Below are positions 51,581 to 63,050 of a stretch of DNA of 64,000 nucleotides, piece by piece. Positions within the stretch are counted from its first letter, which is position 1. The number at the start of each line of letters is the position of its first letter. Source of the DNA: Phycisphaerae bacterium (GTDB taxonomy: Bacteria > Planctomycetota > Phycisphaerae > UBA1845 > Fen-1342); NCBI GenBank assembly GCA_022072445.1, contig JAJVHV010000005.1:62001-126000 (forward strand), given 5' to 3'. The translations under genes were made by a program, and so were the position numbers. The notes below the pieces were generated by a model. That model did no database searches and had not been told where the DNA came from. It saw only the letters and a list, made by a program, of their open reading frames with translations.

Positions 51581-52428
51581 AGGCTCCGAACGCGTCACAG
51601 GCGTCGCCGCTGCCCGTCAGGTCTGAAACGGCCACCACGGCCTGCGCGTCGTGCAGCGTCTATCGCGCGGCCCATCTCAAGAAGCTCGGCGTCGCGACGG
51701 ACTCCTGGGACTACGTGGTCGCGCTGGCGGGTAATCCGAACACCGGCAAGAGCACCGTGTTCAACGCACTGACCGGCTTGCGCCAGCATACGGGCAACTG
51801 GCCGGGCAAGACCGTGTCGCGCGCCGAAGGCGGCTACGCATACGACGCCAGGCGCTTCAAGCTCGTCGATCTGCCGGGGACCTACTCGCTGCTCTCGACC
51901 AGCCTCGATGAGCAGATCGCCCGCGACTTCATTCTCTTCGGCCAACCGGATGTGACCGTGATCGTCGCGGATGCGACGCGTCTGGAGCGGAATCTCAACC
52001 TGGCGCTGCAGGTTCTCGAAATCACCGACCGGGCCGTCATCTGCCTCAATCTGATGGATGAGGCCAAACGACACGGCATCCGCGTGGACGAGCGACAACT
52101 GGCGCGCGATCTCGGCGTGCCGGTCGTGCCGACCGCGGCCCGCTACGGCCGGGGGATGCCCGAGTTGCTGCAGGTCATCAGCGACGTAGCCACGGGCAAG
52201 CTCGTCTGCCGCCCACAACGACTCGATACCGAACCCGCCGCGATCAAACCGGCTCTGGCCGACCTGGTGGGCCAGCTCAAGGCCGCCTTCCCCGATCTGC
52301 CAAACCCGCGCTGGATCGCGCTGCGCCTACTGGGCGGCGACGATTCCATCGTCGATGCGCTGCGCAGCGGGCAGCTTGGCACGTTGCAGGCGATCGCCGC
52401 GCCGGCGCCGGTCGAAGCCCGAGGCTGA
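51577..52428 (+). CDS. feoB: FeoB GTPase domain encoded as a separate protein
   Basis: 283 residues. After a Cys-containing head ([12 protein letters not shown]) the G domain has G1 GNPNTGKST (about 51-59), a G2 Thr in [10 protein letters not shown]3 DLPGTYSL, and G4 NLMDEA. A helical guanine-dissociation-inhibitor region follows to about 265. It ends without the membrane part, which is encoded by the next gene after an 7-base gap. Ferrous iron transporters are usually one polypeptide of about 750 residues; here 283 plus 480 gives that length. GTP binding by this protein should gate the permease. Confidence 0.93.
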   Translation: MKAPNASQASPLPVRSETATTACASCSVYRAAHLKKLGVATDSWDYVVALAGNPNTGKSTVFNALTGLRQHTGNWPGKTVSRAEGGYAYDARRFKLVDLPGTYSLLSTSLDEQIARDFILFGQPDVTVIVADATRLERNLNLALQVLEITDRAVICLNLMDEAKRHGIRVDERQLARDLGVPVVPTAARYGRGMPELLQVISDVATGKLVCRPQRLDTEPAAIKPALADLVGQLKAAFPDLPNPRWIALRLLGGDDSIVDALRSGQLGTLQAIAAPAPVEARG

Positions 52429-52435
52429 ACGCGCG

Positions 52436-53878
52436 ATGAACGCTTCCGACGCCCATTCCAGGTCGCCGTCGGCCGAGACGATCCTCGCGGCCACGCAACG
52501 CTGGCGTCAGCAGCTCAGCGGCGATCTGCACGAGCACATCGTCGAAGCCATCTACAGCCGGGCCGCGCGGATCACCGACCGGGCGGTTTCGCGCCCCGGC
52601 CGCGCGGCGCGGCCCACGTTCGACCGGACGCTCGACCGCGTCCTCACCAGCCGGCTGACGGGCTTTCCCATCATGATCCTGCTGTTCGCGATCATGTTCT
52701 GGATCACCATCACCGGCGCCAACGTGCCTTCGGGAATGATCGCGTCGCTCCTGATCGACCAAGGCCATCCGTGGCTGCGGAGCCTTTTCGGCGCCGCCGG
52801 TTCGCCCTGGTGGCTGACCGGCCTGATCGTGGACGGCATGTATCTCGGCACCGCCTGGGTCGTCAGTGTGATGCTGCCGCCGATGGCGATCTTCTTCCCG
52901 CTGTTCACGCTGCTGGAGGATTTCGGCTACCTGCCGCGCGTGGCGTTCAACCTGGATCGGCTGTTCAAGTCCTCCGGAGCGCACGGCAAACAGGCCATGA
53001 CCACCATGATGGGCTTTGGCTGTAACGCCGCGGGCGTCGTGGCCACGCGCATCATCGACAGCCCGCGCGAGCGGCTGCTGGCGATCTTGACCAACAATTT
53101 TGCGCTGTGCAACGGCCGCTGGCCGACGCAGATTCTGATCGCCACTGTGTTTCTCGGCACGCTGGTCCCCGCCTCGCTGGCCGGACTCGCATCGGCCGCC
53201 GCCGTGACCGGCGTGGCACTGCTGGGCGTGCTGCTGACGTTCGTGGTGGGCTGGGCGCTGTCGCGCACGGTGCTCAAGGGCGAGGTCAGCACGTTCAGCC
53301 TGGAGCTGCCACCGTATCGGCCGCCGCGGCTGTGGCAGACGCTCTACACCTCGCTGATCGACCGCACGCTCTTCGTGCTGTGGCGCGCCGTGGTGTTCGC
53401 GCTGCCGGCCGGCGCGGTGATCTGGCTCGTCGCCAACGTCTATGTCGGCGGCGACAGCCTGGCGGGACACTTCATCCGCGTTGCCGATCCGGTGGGAGTT
53501 TTTCTCGGCCTGAACGGCGTCATCCTGCTCGCCTACGTCATCGCCATCCCGGCCAACGAGATTGTCATTCCCACGGTGCTGATGCTGACGGTGATGGTCA
53601 CCGGGACGCAGAACGTGGGCGCCGGAGCGGGCGTGATGTTCGAGCTCGACTCCGACGACGCCGTGCGCCAGCTCCTCTCCGCCGGCGGCTGGACGACGCT
53701 GACCGCGGTGAACCTGATGCTCTTCAGCCTGCTGCACAACCCGTGCAGCACGACGCTTTACACGATCTACAAGGAAACGGGCAGCGCCAAATGGACCGTT
53801 GCCTCGGCGTTATTGCCGCTGGGCCTGGGCTTCGCGGTGTGCGGTCTGGTGGCGTGGAGCTGGCGGCTGTTGAGCTGA
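52436..53878 (+). CDS. feoB: FeoB permease domain encoded as a separate protein
   Basis: 480 residues from ATG 52436. The first 75 are soluble helix. A run of eight or so transmembrane helices carries the FeoB gate motifs: [39 protein letters not shown] (second Cys-containing gate), and [16 protein letters not shown] near the end. It moves ferrous iron inward across the inner membrane with the GTPase of the upstream gene. The normal FeoB break between G domain and permease is at this place in several bacteria with split FeoB. No feoC-like gene follows. Confidence 0.93.
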   Translation: MNASDAHSRSPSAETILAATQRWRQQLSGDLHEHIVEAIYSRAARITDRAVSRPGRAARPTFDRTLDRVLTSRLTGFPIMILLFAIMFWITITGANVPSGMIASLLIDQGHPWLRSLFGAAGSPWWLTGLIVDGMYLGTAWVVSVMLPPMAIFFPLFTLLEDFGYLPRVAFNLDRLFKSSGAHGKQAMTTMMGFGCNAAGVVATRIIDSPRERLLAILTNNFALCNGRWPTQILIATVFLGTLVPASLAGLASAAAVTGVALLGVLLTFVVGWALSRTVLKGEVSTFSLELPPYRPPRLWQTLYTSLIDRTLFVLWRAVVFALPAGAVIWLVANVYVGGDSLAGHFIRVADPVGVFLGLNGVILLAYVIAIPANEIVIPTVLMLTVMVTGTQNVGAGAGVMFELDSDDAVRQLLSAGGWTTLTAVNLMLFSLLHNPCSTTLYTIYKETGSAKWTVASALLPLGLGFAVCGLVAWSWRLLS

Positions 53879-53945
53879 CGAGCCGGATTCGCATCCCGCC
53901 GAACTGTGGCCGGCCTGGGCCGCTGATCGCTGCGATCGCTTCCGC

Positions 53946-53988
53946 TTGACTGCGGCATCGCTATTTGGTGTAATGGCCATATAGCCAT
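53946..53988 (+). promoter_or_regulatory. Promoter and overlapping operator of the arsR-type gene
   Basis: TTGACT (53946-53951) and TGTAAT (53969-53974) are 17 bases apart. An inverted repeat, ATGGC-CATATA-GCCAT (53973-53988), overlaps the end of the -10, the start point and the first bases of the ATG. Such placement would let the ArsR-type product repress its own synthesis. Initiation near 53981 leaves a leader of about six bases and no ribosome binding site. Confidence 0.65.
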
Positions 53989-54316
53989 GAAAATTCGACC
54001 GCGCCACTCTCGACCCCGATACGACGCCCGGGCGCGGATTGCCAAGGCCCTGGCCCATCCCAGCCGGCTGATGATTCTGGAAGCGCTGGAGGACCGCGAG
54101 GTCTGCGTGTGCGACCTGACGGACCTCGTCGGTGCGGATCAGTCAACGGTTTCGAAGCACCTGGCCGTGCTCAAGCAGGCGGGGCTGGTTGAGGACCGCA
54201 AGGACGGGGTGATGGTCTTCTACAAACTGAAGGTGTGTTGCTTGCAGGGGTTCTGGGACTGCATCGAGACCGTGCTGTCGCAAAACCTGAAGGCCCAGCA
54301 GGCGGTGTTGCGATGA
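53987..54316 (+). CDS. ArsR/SmtB-family repressor
   Basis: 109 residues. The winged helix is ARIAKALAHPSRLMILEALE, then CVCDLTDLVGADQSTVSKHL and AVLKQAGLVEDRKDGVMVFY. CVC at residues 39-41 matches the ELCVCDL-type site of arsenic-sensing members, and two more Cys follow at 83-84 (KVCCLQ), so it may bind arsenite or another soft metal. The start lies directly on its own operator (see 53946-53988). A degenerate DUF4405/thioredoxin-like gene follows 221 bases downstream and could be its former target. Confidence 0.88.
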   Translation: MKIRPRHSRPRYDARARIAKALAHPSRLMILEALEDREVCVCDLTDLVGADQSTVSKHLAVLKQAGLVEDRKDGVMVFYKLKVCCLQGFWDCIETVLSQNLKAQQAVLR

Positions 54317-54537
54317 ACGCGCGGGGTTATCGGTGCTATAGGCATGGTATTTGCTGGTCGTGGTGTGGAAGGATGAGCGCGCCATGTTGACCAGGCAGCG
54401 GAAAATCGCCGCCGCGTTCGTAAGGTGGTCGTTGCGGGCAAGGTCCCGCCGGCGGCGGAGGTTGAGCGACTCCTGGTCGCCGTCGCGCCGTCACGGTGAG
54501 GAAGCGGAAGCCGCGGTTTGATCCGAGGGGCATCATC

Positions 54538-55241
54538 ATGGCCCGCAGCGCGCTGAATTTCGTCATCGACCTCGTCACTTTCATCGTCATGCTGACGATG
54601 ATCGCCACCGGCCTGCTGATCCGCTTCGTGCTGCCGCCGGGGAGCGGCGAGCGGCGCTCGCTGTGGGACTGGACGCGCCACGACTGGGGCGATGTTCATT
54701 TCTGGCTGGCGGTGGCGCTGGGCGGGCTGGTACTTGTCCACCTCGCGCTGCATTGGAGCTGGGTGTGCAGCCTCGTATCACGCTGGTGTGCGAGTACAGA
54801 GTTCCGTACTCGCTCGAAGTCCGCGCTGCGCCGCAATGTTGTCGGCGTGGCGCTGCTGCTGACCGTCATTGGGCTGATCGGCGGATTCCTCTGGATCGCC
54901 CAGGGCAGCGTCGTCGAGACCGAGCGCGGCGGCCGACAGCGTCGGGGCGGCCGGAGTGCAGCACTGCTCGAATCACCCGCTCTTGCGGACGAGGCGGCGC
55001 CGGTCACGAGCGCTACGTTCGTCGCGACAGAGGCAGGAACCAGGGACGGCATTCACGTCTACTACTTTCGCCGCACGCTGCGGTGTCAGACTGGCCTGAC
55101 AATCGAGGCGCTGGCGCGCCGGGCCGTGCAGGAGAACTTTGCCGACGCACTCGCCGACGGCCGCATGTGGACCGGGTCGGCAATGAGCGGGCCTCCACGG
55201 AGTACGTCTGTCGCGAACTTTGTGAATTCGGAGGCGGATGA
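54538..55241 (+). pseudogene. Frameshifted DUF4405 membrane/ArsF-like thioredoxin-fold fusion
   Basis: The ATG at 54538 follows GAGGGG. The first 75 residues (FVIDLVTFIVMLTMIATGLL, then DVHFWLAVALGGLVLVHLAL) are a two-helix DUF4405 membrane domain, and another membrane helix lies near 105-125. From about 165 the frame reads GIHVYYFRRTLRCQTGLTIE and ALARRAVQENFADALADGRM, a thioredoxin-like domain of the ArsF type. At about 55160 similarity moves to a different frame (VGNERASTEYVCRELCEFGG), which stops at 55241. This needs one missing base. The usual CxxC is CQTG, so the site is lost too. It probably once served the arsR-type regulator upstream. Confidence 0.7.
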
Positions 55242-55332
55242 TGAGTGCCGCAGGCGCGAGCGAGATGTCCGAACGTCGAGTGAGTGCGGCGTCGCGCCTC
55301 CGGTCCGTGGCCGCAAGTGCCCGTCGGCGTGC

Positions 55333-56529
55333 TTATTTCGTCTGCCCCTCGAGCAGTGCGGGCAGCCGGCTCGACAGGTAATACAACGTCGTGCCGATCA
55401 GCAGCCCGACGACGTACCCCTGTGGCACACTGAGCGCCACCACCGCGACGAGCAGCGCGATCGTCAGTTCGCGCGGCGACCCCGCCGTGTCGCCCACCAG
55501 CCGCATGAGCACCAGCCCCTCGAACAGCAGCACGACGCCCAGGATCGGCAGCGGAAAGACCTCGACCACTTGAGCCGCGACGCCGCCGAAGAGCAGCCCG
55601 AGCAGGACGTACATCGCGCCGTAGATGACCACCGATCCGCCGGTCCGCGCGCCGAAGGCGTAATGCCCTGCCAGTCCGCCGCAGCCGTGGCAGACCGGCA
55701 CGCCGCTGAGAAACGGCGCGATCAAGTTCACCAGGCTATAGGTCAGCCCCAGCTCGCGAATGGTCACCGGACGCTGCGGGAACAGATCAGCCACGGTCTG
55801 GCGCGTCGCGATCAGCGAGTTCGAGAGCGAGAGCGGCAACTGCGGCAGTGCCAGCACCACCGCGCCGGTCACGATGCTGTTCCAATCCGGTAGATGCATC
55901 TGCGGCAACCGCAGGCCGACTCCGCCGACGATGGCGGCCGCGTCGATACGCCACGTCAGCGCGTACACCGCCCCCAGCGCGATCAGCACGAGGCCGGCCG
56001 GCGCGCGGCGGTTGCCCCATAGCGCCAGCATGACCACGAAGCCGCCGGCCGCCAGCCACCAGCCGGCGACGCCCTGCGCGGGCACGTATTGCTTGAGCGC
56101 GAGCGTTGCCAGCGACAGGCCCAGGCCGACCTGCACTCCCCGCACCACGCAGCGCGGAATCACCCGCGCCAGCCACGTCAGCGCGCCGCTCAACGTCAGC
56201 ACGAGGACGATTACGCCGATCGCCAGCCCGGCCCCGTAGAGCGTCGGACCGGCGATCTTCTGCGAGATGACCAGCACGGCCATCGCCTTCAGCGGCTGCA
56301 TCGGCATCGGCAGCCCGTAGAGCAGGCCGGTCAGGATTTGCAACAGGCCGAAGACGGTGAAAACGCTGGCCGCGTCCAGCCCGGCCGCCGCGATCATGCC
56401 GATCAGCAGCGGCAGGTCGGTGCCGATGTCGCCGAAGCTCCCGGCAAGCTCGTGCCGGTCGAAGCGAATGCGCGGCGTCGCGGGGTTCGCGACGGTCGGC
56501 GATGTCTGCGGTGTGGCCAACACGGACAT
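55333..56529 (-). CDS. MOT1-type sulfate/molybdate transporter
   Basis: 398 residues from ATG 56529; a longer frame exists but has no features. About ten to twelve hydrophobic helices are predicted. The MOT1 signatures are ELAGSFGDIGTDLPLLIGMI near the start and FSGVPVCHGCGGLAGHYAFG-like text (about 270-290), with PMPMQPLKAMAVLVIS in between. Eukaryotic MOT1 moves molybdate; bacterial members are annotated as putative sulfate or molybdate transporters. No molybdenum-cofactor or sulfate-reduction gene is nearby. The end faces the degenerate gene upstream on the other strand. Confidence 0.88.
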   Translation of the reverse strand: MSVLATPQTSPTVANPATPRIRFDRHELAGSFGDIGTDLPLLIGMIAAAGLDAASVFTVFGLLQILTGLLYGLPMPMQPLKAMAVLVISQKIAGPTLYGAGLAIGVIVLVLTLSGALTWLARVIPRCVVRGVQVGLGLSLATLALKQYVPAQGVAGWWLAAGGFVVMLALWGNRRAPAGLVLIALGAVYALTWRIDAAAIVGGVGLRLPQMHLPDWNSIVTGAVVLALPQLPLSLSNSLIATRQTVADLFPQRPVTIRELGLTYSLVNLIAPFLSGVPVCHGCGGLAGHYAFGARTGGSVVIYGAMYVLLGLLFGGVAAQVVEVFPLPILGVVLLFEGLVLMRLVGDTAGSPRELTIALLVAVVALSVPQGYVVGLLIGTTLYYLSSRLPALLEGQTK

Positions 56530-56710
56530 GATGGAGAGATTACAGAATTGAAGTCGATCGGGCGACCCAAGCGGCATGCCCAGTACATCCGATTCGGCTG
56601 GCCGAGAATGCTCCACGCGTGCGTTACGGCGCTTCGCGCTGCCATTTCTCGCTCGCGCACATGGCCTGGCCACCCGCTCTGGATCGCGCCCTGCGCCGCC
56701 TTCGCGCCCG

Positions 56711-57310
56711 CTACCGTCTCGGCTCATACCGCATCGCCACGGCACCCGAGCCGAACTCCAGCCGGCTGACGAGCTTCAAGTCGAGCGGCTTCGATAGCCC
56801 GGCGAAAAGCGTTGGCCCGTGGCCCGCCAGCCGCGGGTGCACGACAAACTCGTATTCATCGATCAATCCAAGTTCCGCGAGCGCCAGCGGGAGCATCACG
56901 CCGCCCACGAACAGTCCTTTGCCCGCTTGCTGCTTGAGCTGCGTGACGGCCGTCGCCAGGTCGCCGGGTGCGAGAAAGGATGCACGCACCAGCTCCGCGT
57001 TCCAATCGACCTGCTTCAAGGTGCTCGACACGACGTACTTCCTGGCCGCATTGATTGTGCGGGCGAAGGGTCGCATCCAGTCGGGCCGCTGGTGCGTGAA
57101 TCCTTTCTCGCACCCCGTCTGGGCCGGCTGGGATGGCGGCGACCGGAAGGCGGCTTCCATCATTTCATAAGTCACCCGGCCAAAAAGTAGCGCATCGGCC
57201 CGGTTGAGGTTCTCGACCGCGTGACGATGCAACTCTTCGTCCGGGATGATGGCGCGGTGATCGCAGCAGCCGTCCAATGTGACGTTGATGGAATACCGGA
57301 GGGGTCGCAT
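56711..57310 (-). CDS. Dihydrofolate-reductase-like family protein
   Basis: 199 residues. The RibD/DHFR-like pattern is seen: RYSINVTLDGCCDH at the start, LNRADALLFGRVTYEMMEAA (about 34-53), KYVVSSTLKQVDW near 90-102, and GKGLFVGGVMLPLALAELGL, IDEYEFVVHPRLAGHGPTLF. Family members reduce pyrimidine-like substrates, or have unknown substrates; most sit outside folate metabolism. No catalytic Asp/Glu of true FolA is identifiable. It is separated from the transporter by about 180 bases without a gene. Confidence 0.85.
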   Translation of the reverse strand: MRPLRYSINVTLDGCCDHRAIIPDEELHRHAVENLNRADALLFGRVTYEMMEAAFRSPPSQPAQTGCEKGFTHQRPDWMRPFARTINAARKYVVSSTLKQVDWNAELVRASFLAPGDLATAVTQLKQQAGKGLFVGGVMLPLALAELGLIDEYEFVVHPRLAGHGPTLFAGLSKPLDLKLVSRLEFGSGAVAMRYEPRR

Positions 57311-57449
57311 TAGGCTTTCCTGAAGCGGCGTAACGGAACTGCATTCAACGGCTGGGCGGGCGCCGAGCCGCTCTCCTCAATATATGGACCCGCTCAACCG
57401 CAAAACAGAACACCGCGGGGCGAGTCGTCGTTTCGACGTCGCTCATCCA

Positions 57450-57776
57450 TCACTTCTGCTCGCTGACGGAGATTTCGAGCCCGTCGGGATCTTTGTACAC
57501 GGCGATGCGCACGCCGAAGGTCGCGGTCGGCGGCTGAACGCACGTGACGCCCGCTGCCAGCAGCTGCTTGTGATACTCGTCGAGATCGGGCACGCTCCAG
57601 CCGGGCCGGCTGCGGCCGCCGCCCTCGCCGCCGTGCAGCGCGAGCGTGGCCCCCTCGGTGGCGAACTCGGTCCAGTGTGGCGTTTCGAACTTGAGCGGCA
57701 GGCCCATCACGTCGCGATAGAAGGCGACGCCCTTTTTCATGTCGCTCACGAACACGATGGCATAGTTGACTCTCAT
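57450..57776 (-). CDS. VOC-superfamily (glyoxalase-like) protein
   Basis: 108 residues, one vicinal-oxygen-chelate module. Features are NYAIVFVSDMKKGVAFYRDV near the start, the strand FATEGATLALHGGEGG, and YKDPDGLEISVSE at the end, where Glu would be a metal ligand. The first metal His seen in active glyoxalases is not obvious. VOC proteins include glyoxalases, dioxygenases and antibiotic-binding proteins; the substrate is unknown. The start follows a GGAGT-like site. Confidence 0.85.
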   Translation of the reverse strand: MRVNYAIVFVSDMKKGVAFYRDVMGLPLKFETPHWTEFATEGATLALHGGEGGGRSRPGWSVPDLDEYHKQLLAAGVTCVQPPTATFGVRIAVYKDPDGLEISVSEQK

Positions 57777-57902
57777 GCACGACTCCTGGAGGTGCCGCTC
57801 GCTCGGCAGCCGGCGCTGCGCCAGTTATGTGGAGACGATAACCGTCTGGCCGTCGCAGAAGCGCGGCGAAATGCTGCTCAACACGGCAGCCGGTCCGCTC
57901 TT

Positions 57903-57933
57903 AAAACGCAACGACCGCCCCGAAGGACGGTCG
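57903..57933 (-). terminator. Intrinsic terminator of tRNA-Pro
   Basis: Read on the minus strand, CGACCGTCC (57933-57925), the tetraloop TTCG, and GGGCGGTCG (57920-57912) form a nine-pair stem, one pair a wobble, capped by the very stable UUCG loop. TTGCGTTTTAA follows. It lies 14 bases after the tRNA 3' end. Confidence 0.85.
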
Positions 57934-57946
57934 CGGGTAAACAAAA

Positions 57947-58022
57947 TCGGGGCGACAGGATTCGAACCTGCGACCTCCTGGACCCAAACCAGGCGCTCTA
58001 ATCCAGGCTGAGCTACACCCCG
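57947..58022 (-). tRNA. tRNA-Pro (anticodon UGG)
   Basis: 76 bases on the minus strand. The acceptor CGGGGTG pairs with CGCCCCG (one wobble), with discriminator A at 57947. The D arm has GCTCAGCCTGGATTAGAGC, the anticodon stem CCTGG/CCAGG encloses TTTGGGT (anticodon TGG), and the T arm carries GGTTCGAATCC. CCA is not encoded. A UUCG-capped terminator follows at 57912-57933. Confidence 0.96.
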
Positions 58023-58133
58023 TCAAGCCTTCGGCCAATGTTACGCCCCACGGTCGCACCGGGCAACACAGTTGAAAGCGGTCGGCCGTCGTGCCACAAC
58101 CAGCGCGAAGCGCCAGCGGTGAATGCCCCTCCG

Positions 58134-60206
<2,073 letters not shown>

Positions 60207-60482
60207 GCGATCGTGGGCCAGGCAGAGATTCTCGTTCGTTGCCAGTGCCGCGGCGCCGTGCGCCCGCGTCGGATGACGAGCCGGGTACTATACCAGCGCG
60301 CCGGCGGCCGCCCAAACGTGTTGTTATCGGACTACAGACCGCCCGGCCGAATTCGCCGCAAGCTTCCCGACGACCCGTCGTTTTTCCTATTGGACTGACC
60401 GAAGACTACAATTGCCACCGTTCCGCGCCGCAGCCGCGCCCATCGTCCGACGCCGCGCGACGCGGACACTCGGAGAAACCCA

Positions 60483-61595
60483 ATGCGACGACTTCCGGTC
60501 TTCCTTTCCGCACTTTCCATCCTCGCGGCCACGACGCTCGCCCAAACCCCCGACGAGCAGCCCGCCCCACGGGCACGCATCGCGCGGCCCGACCGCCCGG
60601 CTCGCCAGCAGGGCGGCGAGCGCATGCGCCCGATGGTCGACCGCCTCGTGCGCGAACTCGACCTCGACGAGGCTCAGAAAGCCGAACTCGACCGCATCCT
60701 CGAAAGCCAGCGCGAACAAATGTCCGAGATGCGACGCGCCGCCGAGGAAATGCGCGCCGCACGCCAAGCCGGCGACGAGGCACGCCTCGCCGAGCTCCGC
60801 GAGAAATTCGGCGACATCCAGCGCGGCGGCGGCGCCATGTTCGACGGCATCTTCGACCAGCTTGCACCCCACCTGCGCCCCGACCAGAAGGCCAAGCTCG
60901 AAACGCTCCGCAGCGACATGGCCGCCCGGCGGCCGGGCCCCCAGTCCATCGACTGGGATGACCTCGCCGCGCAGCTCAAGCTCGACGACGTGCAGCGCGC
61001 CAAGTTCGACGAAATCGTCGCCCGCGCCCGCGACGAGGCCGGCCGCGCCGGCCCCGGCGAAGAGCTGCGCGGAATCTATGAGGAGATGCGCACCGCGCGC
61101 GACGGCGGCGACGATGCCAAGGTCGAAGAGCTGCGCGCCAAGATTGCCGACATGCGCCGCGCCGGCGACTCGCGCGGCGAGACGGCCTTCGACGAGATCG
61201 CCGGAATCCTGCGCGACGATCAGAAGGCCGTCCTCACCCGTTATCGCGAGCGCGTGGCGCGCGGCCGCGGGCAGGAGATCGACGATCCGCGCCAGATCGT
61301 CCGCATCGCGCGGCGCCTCGACCTGACCGATGACCAGCTCAATCAGCTCGGAGAGATCGAGGAAGCCTCGCAAGAGCAGCTCAAGGACGACGACAGCCGC
61401 GAACACCGCGCCACGGTCGCCAAGAACGTGACCGCCAAGGTCCGCGCCATCCTCGACGCCGAGCAGGTCAAACGCTTCGACGAAGCGCTCAGCCGCCGCA
61501 CCGGCGGGCCGCGCCGGCCCGAGGCCGGACGCGCCCAGGGCGAGCGCGGGGTACGCCGGGCGCCGCGCGAGGGTCAGCCGCGCGAAGAGCCATAG
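60483..61595 (+). CDS. Secreted Spy/LTXXQ-like helical protein
   Basis: 370 residues. A signal peptide (MRRLPVFLSALSILAATTLA, cleavage after AQ likely) precedes an all-helical, strongly charged body. Repeated short motifs, LDLDEAQKAELDRILESQRE, HLRPDQKAKLETLRSDMA, LKLDDVQRAKFDEIVARARD, LRDDQKAVLTRYRERVAR and LDLTDDQLNQLGEIEEASQE, follow the spacing of Spy-like LTXXQ repeats, about five copies. Spy-family proteins are periplasmic chaperones or metal-responsive factors. The long divergent gap to fusA (60207-60482) holds its promoter but none is obvious. The exact function is unknown. Confidence 0.75.
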   Translation: MRRLPVFLSALSILAATTLAQTPDEQPAPRARIARPDRPARQQGGERMRPMVDRLVRELDLDEAQKAELDRILESQREQMSEMRRAAEEMRAARQAGDEARLAELREKFGDIQRGGGAMFDGIFDQLAPHLRPDQKAKLETLRSDMAARRPGPQSIDWDDLAAQLKLDDVQRAKFDEIVARARDEAGRAGPGEELRGIYEEMRTARDGGDDAKVEELRAKIADMRRAGDSRGETAFDEIAGILRDDQKAVLTRYRERVARGRGQEIDDPRQIVRIARRLDLTDDQLNQLGEIEEASQEQLKDDDSREHRATVAKNVTAKVRAILDAEQVKRFDEALSRRTGGPRRPEAGRAQGERGVRRAPREGQPREEP

Positions 61596-61904
61596 CCGCG
61601 CCGAGCACGCCGAACACGCGTGGAATGAAATGCGGCCGAGCGGCGCATCCGCGCCGGCTTGGCCGCTTTGCGCGCCGCCGGCCTCCCCGGCGCCATAGGT
61701 TCCCAGCGGGCATGTGTCACCGCCCCGGCTGCGTACCCTGCCGCGATGTGGCACAGCGGCCCCCGGCTGTGGCCCTCGTGCGCGAACACGGCCGCGCACG
61801 ATTCGCATGCCGTGCTCGCTCCGCGTCTAGCGCTCAAGCGCAGCCGCGCCAGCGCCCGATAAACCTCAACGACGCCGCGCTCGCGGCTTCCGAGGAGCTT
61901 CATC
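61596..61904. other. Intergenic region with one palindromic repeat
   Basis: These 309 bases lie between two same-direction genes. CACAGCGGCCCCCGGCTGTG (61752-61771) is one copy of the dispersed palindrome. GAGGAG at about 61892 is the ribosome binding site of the next gene (GTG start). No gene is supported here, although short frames are open on both strands. Confidence 0.65.
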
Positions 61905-63050
61905 GTGCGTGAGAGCCTGCCGCCGCTGATCGTTCTGTCAGTGTTGCTCGCCCTGGCCGGTTGCGCCAAGGACGCCCGCATCAGCATCGCCGAGCTGCGC
62001 GATCTTGAGGATCGCTACGTCACGACACAGCCCGTCGAAGTCGAGCCGCAGCAGCTCTCCGTCCGCGAAATGCGGCCCTACACCGTCGGCGCCGGCGACG
62101 TGCTCCAGATCACTATTCTCGGTCTCGACGCCGCCGCCATCTACGCAGGACCAACCATCCACGCCCGCGTGCACAAGGACGGGCAGATCGTCCTGCCCAT
62201 GGCCGGCGCCATCGACGTCGCCGGCCTCGACCTGCCGGGCGTCGAGCGCGCCGTGCGCAGTGCGTTTCTGCCGAAATTCGTCAAGCAGGAAATCTCCGTC
62301 TTCGCCGAACTCAGCACGCCCGAAGGAACCACCGTCATGGTCTTCGGCGCCGCCGGCCAGCGCGGCGCTGTCACGCTCAAGAGCAACGAGCGCAACGTCC
62401 TCTACGCCCTGGCGTACGCACAGGGCTTCGGCGCCGGCAGCGGCGGGACCGTCCGCGTCAAGCCGATTCGCTCTGACCGCGAGGAGATCGAGTACAACCT
62501 GAACGACGTGAACGACGTCCGCCGCGCGCTGACCGCCGCGCCGCTCGAATCGGGCGACATGCTGTTCGTGTCGGCGGCCAAGCCGAACGTGATCTACACC
62601 ATGGGTCTGCTGAGCAGCCCGGGTCAGGTGTCCGTGCCGGAGAACGGCAGCATGTCCGTGCTGCACACGATCGCCGCGTCGGGCGGTCTGCTCGATCTGG
62701 CGCAGCGCGACGCGACCCTGTGGCGCACGCTGCCCGACGGGGCCCGCGTCCGCGTAAAGCTCGAGCTGGACAAGATCATGGTCGGCGAGCAGTACGATCT
62801 GGCCCTGCGGGCCGGCGACGTGCTCGAGGTGCCGCACACGCTCGACACGCGCTTCATGCAGTGGTTCAACCAGAACATCAACCTGGGACCGTTCGGCATC
62901 TCGACGATGTACAACCCGCTCGCTCAGTACAACACGAACCGCGCTCTGCGCGGCTCGAACGGGAACTTCCGCAGCACCGTGCGCGACGCCCTTCAGCTTG
63001 GCATTCCTGAGCTGCTGGTCCCGCCAGTCGCGGCGCCGCGCGTGCCGTAG
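61905..63050 (+). CDS. Wza-like polysaccharide export lipoprotein
   Basis: 381 residues with a GTG start at 61905, preceded by GAGGAG at eight bases. MRESLPPLIVLSVLLALAGC is a lipoprotein leader with a lipobox. Residues 55-145 form the Poly_export domain (YTVGAGDVLQITILGLDAAA, then GQIVLPMAGAIDVAGLDLPG). Two SLBB-like beta domains follow at about 145-235 and 235-310 (VFGAAGQRGAVTLK, MGLLSSPGQVSVPENGSMSV). The C-terminal part is of unknown structure. It should form the outer-membrane exit channel for an exopolysaccharide; the matching synthesis genes are not in the window. Confidence 0.88.
   Translation: MRESLPPLIVLSVLLALAGCAKDARISIAELRDLEDRYVTTQPVEVEPQQLSVREMRPYTVGAGDVLQITILGLDAAAIYAGPTIHARVHKDGQIVLPMAGAIDVAGLDLPGVERAVRSAFLPKFVKQEISVFAELSTPEGTTVMVFGAAGQRGAVTLKSNERNVLYALAYAQGFGAGSGGTVRVKPIRSDREEIEYNLNDVNDVRRALTAAPLESGDMLFVSAAKPNVIYTMGLLSSPGQVSVPENGSMSVLHTIAASGGLLDLAQRDATLWRTLPDGARVRVKLELDKIMVGEQYDLALRAGDVLEVPHTLDTRFMQWFNQNINLGPFGISTMYNPLAQYNTNRALRGSNGNFRSTVRDALQLGIPELLVPPVAAPRVP

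Noticed and set aside
52277-53737. 486-codon frame antisense to the FeoB permease
   Set aside because: Pure shadow of a clear membrane transporter gene.
54538-55893. A single intact 452-codon gene from 54538 to 55893
   Set aside because: Past about 55160 the frame is no longer protein-like and runs antisense through the MOT1-type transporter gene; similarity continues in another frame.
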